A stretch of 64,000 bases of DNA from Pseudisothecium myosuroides. Its lineage: Eukaryota > Streptophyta > Bryopsida > Hypnales > Lembophyllaceae. A model generated the notes under the pieces. That model made no database searches and was not told the DNA's origin. It saw nothing but the letters and a program-made list of their open reading frames with translations. This document shows, piece by piece, positions 47,240-57,357 of this stretch (the first letter of the stretch is position 1; every line of letters begins with the position of its first letter). The translations under genes were made by a program, and so were the position numbers. The DNA lies in the NCBI GenBank assembly GCA_951799445.1, contig OX637297.1, forward strand, positions 16,058,001 through 16,122,000, written 5' to 3'.

Positions 47240-48692
47240 TTAGGAATTTAGAAGCTAGTCCTTAGGTCAGAGTCTTAGAATTTAAATTAGAATTTAGAAA
47301 CTAATAGGTAATTTTTAGAGGATTCCAAAAACATATCACACTTAAGAAATAAATGAAGAAGTTACTAACAATTGAACCTAACCATAAAATTGGATGAGAA
47401 TTAAGACTTTCATCCAAAGGAATCTAAAAAAAATCTAAGAGAAAATTTAGGAATTTAGATTAAAGTAAGATTTGAAGTTAAAGTAAAAGTCATTTTGCCT
47501 TTAGAAATTAGAAGTAGAAGTAGCTTTAGAATAATAAATTAGAATTAGGATTAATTAAGAATTAAAATTTAAAGAATCTTTAAAGAATTTTTGTAGGTTG
47601 AAATCAACAAGAAATTTTTAAAGACTCCAAAATCCATTTTTACTCTTAAAATATTTTATTTTTGAAGGGTAAAGTCTTGGATGAAGTTTGAGACTAATTT
47701 TGGATGAAAAACATCCAAATAGGTCAAAAATCCAATTAATCTTAAGAATACAAAATTTAAAAGAAATAATAACCTAACACTAAAATTTGGAATTATTTTG
47801 AATTGATTTTCTATTTTAGATTAGTGGATGAAGTTTTTAGCACAAGTAAGGGGCCAAAATTCAACCCTTAGTAACTTTTGCTAGAAATCTCAGAATCTAA
47901 CTTTCTTTACTATTCTAGAAAGGGAAAGTTATATTCTATTACTTTGCCTAGGTAAAATTTTAGTCAGATTAGATTTTTTTTTCTCTTCCTCAGTCAACTA
48001 AATCATAACATTTTAACCATTTAATAATTAATGTTTCTCAAAAGTAGTTGCATTTTTCAGAATTAATCATAACAAAAAGTGTCCATTGCTTGGAAGGCAA
48101 CCACTTAACTAGGAATCACACACCTAGGAGTAAATTTCCATTCAAATAACCGCTAGAGCCCGTATATAACTTTCTGACTCAAGGGTAGAGTTAGAAACAT
48201 CCACAGCCACATATTTATTTTCAATGGAGAAAGTTTTAGCAAATTCAAAAATTTCAAAGTTATTTCAATGGCGCCAAAGTGCTACTTTAGGGTAGTGCAA
48301 GAAAGGCAATATACTAAATCTATCCAATGCAAACATGGCAAAACACAACACAACAATTATAGCATGATTGACAAACTTTTTGAGCATTGAATTAGTATAA
48401 AAAGATCACAGGGCAAGAAAATTTACAATACAAGTAAAAGAAGATTACACTCAATTTATCTTTCATTGAATACTCAACACTTATCTAATAATATTCAAAC
48501 ACAATGAGTTTGGAACCCAAACTTCCCATGTTTTGGCCCCAAGCTTTCTAGATTTGGGCCCAAGTTCTTCATATTTAGATCCCAAACTCTCTATGTTTGG
48601 GATATTATTAAAAAATGAGTACTTTCGCAAACTCATGGAAAAAAAAAGTAAGCCTTTCTACCTAGCGCATTAGACCTTTGCCGCCTTGAAGC
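47240..48692. other. AT-rich interval
   Basis: No gene. CCATTGCTTGGAAGGCA near 48082 matches the left inverted-repeat arm near 690. A small repeat of TTTGGGCCCAAG/TTTGG-type words lies at 48500-48605. Confidence 0.4.
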
Positions 48693-48855
48693 CACTAGAA
48701 GAAACCCGAGTTGGTCTAAACAAAAAATGTGAGCTGAAATTTGTTGAGAACCATGTTTCCAACGCAAAATTCTGGGATTCCAGCGTTGGAAACATGGTTC
48801 TCAACAAATTTCAACCTATTTTTTTTGTTTAGACCAACACGGGTTTGTTCTAGTG
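48693..48855. mobile_element. CACTA-like MITE folding into a near-perfect hairpin, 163 bp
   Basis: The left arm, 48693-48765, runs from CACTAGAAGAAACCCG to CATGTTTCCAACGC. The right arm, 48783-48855, is its near-complete reverse complement ending CGGGTTTGTTCTAGTG. The loop is 17 bases. AGC flanks both sides. CACTA...TAGTG ends with a 3-bp duplication are the hallmark of the CACTA superfamily. The low arm divergence suggests a recent copy. Confidence 0.93.
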
Positions 48856-49765
48856 AGCCTACAAATATATTTGCATTTGGACAAATGTGCTTCGCACGAT
48901 TAGATTTGGAGCAACAAGCATCCCCTTATAGGAGATTCCAACTTGAGTAGTTGGTCGTTGGGCTAGGAGCACACTTCTTGTGTGAAGCAGTGTACTTTGT
49001 CTTTCATATCGACAAGCATGTCATCCTGGGCCGTTGATGTTCATTCACGCAGATCTATTTCCGCAAAAAGTTATTACTTTCTTGCAAGAAAACACCTTGT
49101 TCTTGCATTGAATGCCCTAGGCTACGTCTCTAGAAACCCATCAAAAGGCAGGTCTAATAATTATCCTGTCGACGGGTGCCTTGTTTGGGCTTGTGTCAGG
49201 AATCCCAGGATTTGGCTAGCTGACATCTGTTTTGCATTTGAAAGAGGATTAGAACTACTCCCCATTTCTTTTATTTTTCTTCTTTTTTCTACTTGAAGTT
49301 CAAGGAAATGTCTACATAATCATTGAAGGATCTGTTGTGAAACTGAAATTATAATTTTCTAAAATTAGCAAAAGTTATTGCCCTCCATTTATGCCTCCCA
49401 AATCCATTTGTAGTCAATTGCCTAAAGTTGCTATGTTGCCAAAAAAATGCAACTTGGTCCATTAGGGGTTAGATAAACACATTTCTAGTTGCTAATTTGA
49501 AAGAAATTATCATCAAGTACTACTTGGAAGAAGGTTTTGGAATTGACATACAAATGAAAGTTGCAAATTTTGAAAAGCTAAGATTCTATTTGTGGGCTTA
49601 AATTCAACACTACTAACTCTAATAATTTATATCAAAATTTAAAAGCTAAAATTGAAATTCCTTCTTAATTTTATTAAAAATAAAATATTAACAATTTTTG
49701 AGGATGAATTGTAGAAATGGATTAGAAATGAGATATTATGAACTTAGTAATTCATTATTTCATTT
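48856..49765. other. Interval without a supported gene
   Basis: The open frame at 48982-49296 has no recognisable domain. Confidence 0.4.
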
Positions 49766-49949
49766 CATCAAAAGAAATTGACACATTCCAACTAATGGTT
49801 TTGTATTTAATCTAACACAAATGTACTTAAAATAAGATAGAACTAACATAACAGTATTTAAAATAACATTGAAATTGCATTATTTTAAACACATTTGTAT
49901 TAGATTTAACATAAAACCATCAGTTAGAACATAACAATTTCTTCTAGTG
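49766..49949. mobile_element. CACTA-like MITE, older copy, 184 bp
   Basis: The right end is GAAATTG-like sequence inverted, ending TTCTTCTAGTG. The left end reads CATCAAAAGAAATTG, so its CACTA start is mutated. Arms match over about 65 bp, for example AACTAATGGTTTTGTATTTA against the inverted right arm. No certain duplication. Confidence 0.65.
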
Positions 49950-52900
49950 TTGAAATGTTTGTGCTAATTAACCCCCAAAGGATGGGAAGGAGCCCACTTT
50001 GTCCTTTTGAGAACTTGGACACGGCTCTATTGACTTCATAATTTGGAATTTCTGCAAGAATTTTTTAGGATGGATGCTATTCATCAAAATCTACATGCAA
50101 AGCTTTGTTTTTTGTCATTCAAATAAATATTGCAAGTTAGAAGTTTTTTTAAAAAAAAAATTTCAATGTCAGATTGGGCAACAAAAACTATATTCTAAAA
50201 AGATATTAATTATTTTTTTTAAATTGAATAGATTGATACCTATTCAAAAACATTTGAACCATTCATTTATGAGGAGTTTTATTTTGCGGGCAATGAAGGT
50301 AGAAAAACATATGAAGTTGTTTTTTGCTCTCAATTTTGAAATTTTGAAAATAAAAATGAAAATAAAGGATAATAGTTTTTTATTAAAATATTTCCACCAT
50401 TGGAATTAATATTCTCAAATTATTCCAAAAGTTATTAGCATATTACTTTTATCTTTCACTTAGTAACACCATCCACTTTACAATTTTTAATAAATGAATA
50501 AATTTTTTTTTAAGTATATTCTTTTATATATATTATCAACTCATTTTCCAACATAGTGACTAAACACACAAGTTATAGGACATGTGTGATATTTTCAAAA
50601 AAAACAAGGACAAAACTTCACTATCCTTTTGGAAGGGCTTGAAAAGCCTACATTTTGAAGTTTAGGCACATTGAGCTTTGCAATTAGTGGAGATATTTAC
50701 TCTAAAATTTTGAGAATGCATTTGAGCAAATTAACTCTTAGGCGCTCCGGCATCCATGTTCAAGACAACAAACAAATTAATATTCTTGTTTCTTTCTCAT
50801 TATTGCTTGGATGAAAGTCATCCTAGTTTGTGGAGATATTTTATCAAGTTGTTCTATCTAATGGTTGAATTTGGTATTACTACAATATTCTTCTAAAATT
50901 ACAAATGTAGAAGTATGTCAAGTAGTTGACTAAGCCATAATTGCTTTGATTCCAGTTCAAAACTTGATTTGCAAAAATAAGGTCATAGATGTAATGAACA
51001 CACAAATTTTAAAAAATCACCATTTCAAAAGAACCTCATTTCAAATCCATTCCAACAAATTTCACTCCAAAAACAACAATATTTTGCTTGTAATCAAATT
51101 TAGAAGGAATTTTGAAATTTTCCTATCAAAATTTTAAAAAGAATGTTGGTGGTAGCATTGGTGATCTAACTATATGGATGGAATCTAAAAATCAAAATCT
51201 ACAACTCTTATTTGTATATCAATTCCAAAAGCTTCTTGATAGTGGTCTAATTCTAGGTTCCAAAGAACAATATTTAGCAAAAAGAGTTCACTTATTCTAT
51301 AACAAAGCTATTTTGGTATTACATTGAATCATGGAGCATACAAAAGAATAAATGGTGTAGTTCCTAAAGTCATGGAAAGTGGACAAGAGCACAAACCAAT
51401 CATCTTGATAGTAGAGGAACTTGTTGCCTTGGTTGTATAAGATTACTGTTTGCTGGGGATTTTATACAGAGTTTTGCATCGTATTATGTGTGAAAAAACA
51501 TCCAAAGAAAACAGAGTGAAAACATAAAAACTGAAATAGAGCTACATAGAACAAACTTGCTTCCTTGTGATATCCAATTAAGTGTAAGTACAATCGACTT
51601 GTTAAACCTTGCATTTGTCAATTTGGTGGGCTCTGCTAGAAACATGCTTTTGACAATTGAAGGTGTTTATCAATAGTTTTGTTCAATCCACTCGTAATAT
51701 ACCAGGTCTTGGTAAATTGCATAGTGTCAAACTCAGTCACTAGAGCTTGAATGTGGACTGGCACTAGGAAGCGGCCTTCTTCAAGCTTTTTGTGAAGCGT
51801 ATGTACATACTTTTTGTGAAGCATTTCTATAGCATACCTTACACAAAAGCACTCATTACCAAGAATGAGCAAACATAAAATCAACATCAAGGCCTAAACT
51901 AATAAATCCTCACAATGCAAAAATGTTACGTACTTTATTTGATTAGGATAACACAAAGTGATGGATTGCTAGACTTGACACTTGGTTTTGTTAGGGCGTC
52001 TATTGTAGATTTGCAAACATGCTACATTGGTTGCGCACTTCAGATTTGCTCTTAATTCCACCCTGCATATTAACCAATTCACCCTATAAAATGCTACAAT
52101 AACCAGAAAAATGATTGAAGTCTTTACGCAAAGAGGCCTAGGGTTTAGTGTTAAAGGCCTTCTCTTTGATCATAAGTTTTCAGCATTTCTTGTATGGTCA
52201 TAAGGGTTGGATTGTAAGTAAGCTTGTAGAAGTTTAGCTTCTATGAGTTCAACCATCATACTGACAATACATTGGCAAACTTGACAAAATGAAGCATTGT
52301 GCACCACTCTCTTGAAGGGACCTTTAAGAAATAAATATAGATGAAGATAAAGTAAGAATTTATATTCAAATATATTTAGTCATATTACTATGGGTTTTTA
52401 GTATTGTACCATATCTAGATCCATATTGGAAACTGATCTCACAATCCTTTCAATTAGTGTGGTATGTCGTATGACTAAAAGACGTTGTGTTTAAAATTAC
52501 TTTTTAATTCAAGGGTTTGGCGGGTACAAAATCATTGTTCAACATTGTGAATGGCTACCCCACCCTTTCTTCCCCAAATGGACAAACTTAGCGCCATTGT
52601 TTAATGCCAATTCAATTACACTCTTCATTGTTAGTCCTCAAAGTAAGCTTGTCTATACTATAATATGTCTTGTTGATCGAGAAGTGTTCTTCTTGTTGTT
52701 GCAATGCCTCCTTCTAATTGTATTGAAGCGGTTACACTTTATAACAGTCAATATTGACCATCTGGTTGTTGGATCCCCATGCACTTTGAGATTAACTCTT
52801 GGGTGGCTTTAAACCCTGAGCCAGACTCGGAGTGGGGACGTGATTCTTCCTGTTACCACAAAAACAGCCAAGATTACTTGTAGAAAGTGCAAGTCAAGCT

Positions 52901-55427
52901 ATAGAATTTGGTGGTCAGACAAACTTGGTAGCACAGAGTAAGGTGCAACATGCCTACTAGCCAAGATAGCTTGTTCTTGACCCAAATCTCCATCAGCCGA
53001 GGTTTTCTTGCAATTGTAAGTACACTAACTAATTTAGATATGACACTTTGGACCAATGCTTAGGAGTTATATATTTACATATACACAATTTGGTATCCAA
53101 TGGTTTGTAACAAAAAATGAAAATGAGCTTGTTTACTTTAGGTGTTATCAAATATTACAATTTTTATCTTACAATTGCAAGTTTGTTAACCCAAAAGTGG
53201 ACCATGATAATTTTTCAATTCTTCCCGCATTAGTGGAATGACGTGTATAAAGAAGTCTTTGAAATTTTAGGACTCTCTATTTCACTTGTAATTTTTAGTG
53301 AAACAAAAAAATTATCCTCAAGGCTCTGTATTCTCTTGTATATATTCTTATGGCTTTGTTGTGTGTGTCCTTGAAAATATTTTATTCATACAAACAACCT
53401 AGAAATTAAAAAAAAATGCCTACGTTGTCACTTAATTACACTGAAAATATGGCAATACTACCCAAATCAATTTCAAATTTTTTCCACACCTAAATACAAA
53501 ATTTTATTGTATGTGTATAATTCCATATTATGAAAATCAAATGTCTCTAAATTTATAAAAATAGAGGAGTGCCGAGACCTTTAAAACTATGTACCAAATA
53601 CAACCTGCATAGGCTTTGTGCACATGCAATGAATAGACAAGACGTAGATGCAAGAATTGAGCATGCTAAGGACAATTGAACCTTTGTAGTTCATAAGAAC
53701 TTTGCTATATGTGCATGAATTAGTTTCTTAACTTGAGTTTAGAGCTGTAATATGATATTGTGTCACACATTAATGTTCAGTTTCAAAAAAATTGTTCTAA
53801 CTACTTAATCTGTCTCCAATTCTTTTGTATAATTAATGTTCTAGTATCCCAAATGCATATTGATTTCAAATACATCTATGGTTAATTCACACCCTACCAC
53901 ATTGCACTCTCAATCATTCAATCTCATGTATTAATTCCAATTTGTATTTGTAACAGATTTATTCCAAGCTATTTTAACAACTGGATTGATCCAGCGTAAA
54001 TAGTTGGGTTGGTTGTTGGTATGCATGCAGATGTGGGTGTATTTATTCACTACAACAGAATTGCAGAGGAGCTATGAGATGCAATTATCTTCTTTTACAA
54101 GTGGACTTATGTCCCTCTAGCAGGGCAACAATTGTATGGATAATTAGAGGAGATCCCCCTCCCTGGCTTTGCATCTCTAACCTAGCCATTGCCGGACATG
54201 ACCACCTTTGAGTCCTTCCAAGCAAAATTGTGCCAAGATTTTCTTGTTGCAATGAAGCCAAGTACCAACTTCCATTGTTCCCATTATCAATGGTTTATGC
54301 CTCTCACGGTCTGTGTAGACTTGTTTACTATTGCATTTAATCGTACCAAGCCACCTACTTTGTTTATTGTTAAGGATATGGATGATCAGGTCTTTGATAA
54401 TTTGATGGACCTGGGTTAGCATTAGAAGTGCACTGCCATGGGAGATATCATCTGCTGTATTGTGCATCGCCCTAGTGTTGTATTTTGGTTTCATATTTCT
54501 AAACAAACACTCTATTGCAATTTTTTCTTCATTCAAGAGATGTGGATAGCTCTTATTTGGATACCTATGGAGCAAGAGGCCAAACTGCAACTTATGAGTT
54601 TGAATTGTGAGGTTCTTGGCTCCAACCTCCTTGATTGTCTTCAATTTCAAGTTGGAACAGATTGTCCAATCTCACACCTTCGGCAAGAAGTCCAAATTAC
54701 AATGGGAGCAATTGCACCTATCGAAGTCAAGTTCATTTTGGAGGAATCAGGCCATCCAAGCAGAAAGATTAATAGAAGGCATGAAAAATAGCTCATAGTT
54801 GCAAATGTACTTCCTCCCAAGTTGCTAAAACTTAAGAGTTTGCAGTTAAAAAGTAGGCCCTTGATTGTTACAGAACTAGTACCTGAAGCTGGTTTTAATC
54901 TTTACTTTTGAATGCATGTAGACAGTTAGTACTTTTTAAGTTGAACTTATTAGGTGTGGAAGTACAAAAACTCAAAATGGATAAAAATAGATTAGAATAG
55001 GATTAGGATAGAGTCAAAAAATTTTGATTTTTGGTAAAACATAGAGAAATTGATTTAATTACTGATAACTTGAGAATAGTCAGTTTTTGTATTGCTAGAA
55101 CTATTACAGCTAGTTTGTCACCAACAGTAAAACGGATTCGGAATCCGGAAATGCACCAGATGGATGGATCCTACAGTCTAAACTTCCGGTCTAGGAAATT
55201 AGGGTACCATTATGGGAATGGTCTCCTACTCGTTCTCCACTGGAAACGGTCGGCTGCTCGTCGAAAACTTAAACTCACCACCATTCTATTCTTCTCTCGT
55301 TTTGCTTCGCAGGATTCTACGTGCTTGTAGTTGTGAGAAAAAATGGTGAATTAGGGACAATGCCAGGGAGAGAAAGGTGAGGTCGGTGCCGTTTGCGCTG
55401 GATTAGTGTTCTTTGTGTCGGTAAACC
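49950..55427. other. Long AT-rich interval, no supported gene
   Basis: Several open frames of 60-157 codons exist on both strands, but none shows a domain, splice context or coding composition. A CACTACAACAGAATTGC start at about 54050 resembles a CACTA terminus, but no matching end was found. From about 55100 the CCGGAT-type words of the gag-like element appear, probably its 5' region. Confidence 0.4.
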
Positions 55428-56626
55428 ATGGCAGAAAGTAGCGATCCGAAAACCCTTAGACATACGGTCATAGCCCGAATAGTTTGTCCAGCTATTCCTA
55501 TCAACCCAACCATCCGGAAGCAGTTAGAGGAGGATCTAATGGATATAGGGATCCAGATTAGCCTCCCGAATGGATAAGTACGCGAGCGGAAAGTTCCGAA
55601 GTCCGGCCAATGCAAAGGACGAGTACACCATTAGTGAATGTAAGAACGATAGGCATAGACGGATGCTGGAATTCTTGATTCTGCTTTTGTATCCGGAAAA
55701 GCCTACCTGGGTTACGGTCACGGTGGCTAACACCATTTTTGGAGCTATAGAAGATAGGTTCATACATTAAGGTAGGTTTATCGCGGGTGTGGTGTCGAAA
55801 TTGGTGGAACATGTGTCAAGGGGTAAGTATAGCCCTCTCAGCCGGTACTTGTTCCACCTCTATCACCAAAATGAGGTTTTGAATAGCCTGGAGGTAATAG
55901 CATACGAAATCGGAGCCACAATCCTATAGTATGGCCTTACGGAGGAGGTTGAGCGGGAGCAACCGGAGTCGGAAGAACAACAAGAGGAACTAGTCGATAA
56001 ACGGGATAAACAAAGGAAGTCAACCGATCCATCCGCAAGAGGAAAGCTGCCAGCACCCGAAATCGAAGAGCCCAGCCAGACTCTGACAACGGAAGAATCT
56101 TTGGAGTTTTTTGATGCCAAAATCCAATGGGTGCGGCATGCTCGGTGGCTGCATGACAATATGACGGATTTCGTAATCAAAATTAGTGAAGAGTTGAAGG
56201 TGAAGTCGGAGAAGATTTTGGAGGAAATCAAGCGACGATCGGGTCTTGATGTGCAGCACAAAAATAATGAGCGGATCCGGAACTTGGAGAAGGAGCGGGA
56301 TGACCTCCAATCCCGAGTAAATTGGACAGAAGGAGATGCGGAAGTAGCAAGGCAGAAGGAGACAGAAGCTCTCCAGGTCGTCCAGAATTTGACGACGTTG
56401 GTTGCGCATCCAGCGAATCTTGTGGTTAGATCCAAACTCTTCAACAACTGGCTAATAAATGAAGGCCACCTATTCGAATCGAAGGTAGTAACAATCCTTG
56501 TCTACTTTCAAGCCCGGAAGGAAATGGACCAGCTGCTGGAACACCTTGATAACATCATATTCATTAAAATGGGAGTTTTGGACCCTCCCAAAATAATATT
56601 TTCCATTCGTACGCCGAAAAATTGAA
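55428..56626 (+). pseudogene. Degenerate second copy of the gag-like gene
   Basis: ATG 55428 reads MAESSDPKTLRHTVIARIVC up to a TGA after SLPNG; this parallels the N-terminal part of the first copy, with the following segment deleted. The next part is in another frame from 55570: YASGKFRSP, RHRRMLEFLILLLYPEKPTW, SRYLFHLYHQNEVLNSLE. In-frame stops are at 55768 (TAA) and 55927 (TAG). A coiled coil follows (IRNLEKERDDLQSRV, about 56270-56320). The Gln/Asp/Met tail is missing; the copy ends differently after 56450. Confidence 0.75.
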
Positions 56627-56787
56627 ATTGAGTTGAAGGAATTTTCAGTTGAGGGTAGTTGGGTGTACGAATATAAGGTGCAAAAATGGGAGTTTAAGGC
56701 AGTCACAGCACCTTATACAGACTACGGTTCACTATTTCTTCAGTGGTTTTGATATATAAATTCATATTGTGTTACCTACTGGACACC

Positions 56788-56864
56788 AAGTCATGAGCTG
56801 AACGATTGGTTGTAAGAGGCTATTCATCTCATTTAGGCGGTCCGGGTTCGATTCCCATTGACTT
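56788..56864 (+). tRNA. tRNA-like sequence, probably degenerate or a SINE head
   Basis: It has a consensus-like B box (GGTTCGATTCC at 56845-56855), possible acceptor ends (AAGTCA facing TGACTT) and a total of 77 bases. D and anticodon arms do not fold well. It sits between an inverted pair, CACCAAGTCATG (56784) and CATGACTTGGTG (56888). Confidence 0.3.
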
Positions 56865-56904
56865 CTTATGAGCGGCTGTGAGATGTACATGACTTGGTGC
56901 TACT

Positions 56905-57357
56905 TAGTGAGCTCTGCAGGCAGGAAAGTGGTAACAACCAACTAGCCCCATCCCCAGAACTGTGACAAGTGCTTAATGTATTAGCAAAACAAAAAGTGGT
57001 CTAATCCACTACCACTTTTTCCTACTCGTCTTTTATTTTCAAAAGAACTTCATAAAGTACATACATTATGAAAATGATGCGAATATAGATAGAAATAAAT
57101 GTAATTGCAAATATATTTCATACTCTGAATGAATGCACTTGCTCCACAAGGAACTTCGTACAATATAAAATAAAAGTTCAAATACAAATCAATGAAATCA
57201 AATCATTCATAATATTCCAAACTACACTATCTATTCTATAAAAATCATATAAAATCATATATGTAGTTCTGTAAAACCACGAAATAGAACATCAAATACA
57301 AACTATCAAACGTACGTTACAACACTAAAAAGTATTTCCATAATACTCCGTAAATGC
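56905..57357. other. 3' flank of the DUF7869-like gene
   Basis: AT-rich and probably contains its 3' UTR. AATATAAAATAAAAG near 57160 could hold a poly(A) signal on the minus strand, but none is clear-cut. Confidence 0.3.

Noticed and set aside
54177..54650. 157-codon minus-strand open frame
   Set aside because: No domain, low-complexity composition and no splice context; the opposite strand is equally open.
54050..54800. CACTACAACAGAATTGC as the start of a CACTA element
   Set aside because: No matching inverted end or 3-bp duplication within several kb.
6022..56626. A nuclear genetic code with TAG reassigned
   Set aside because: Other frames end normally at TAG, the SET and DUF7869-like genes contain no internal TAG, and decay by C to T change is simpler.
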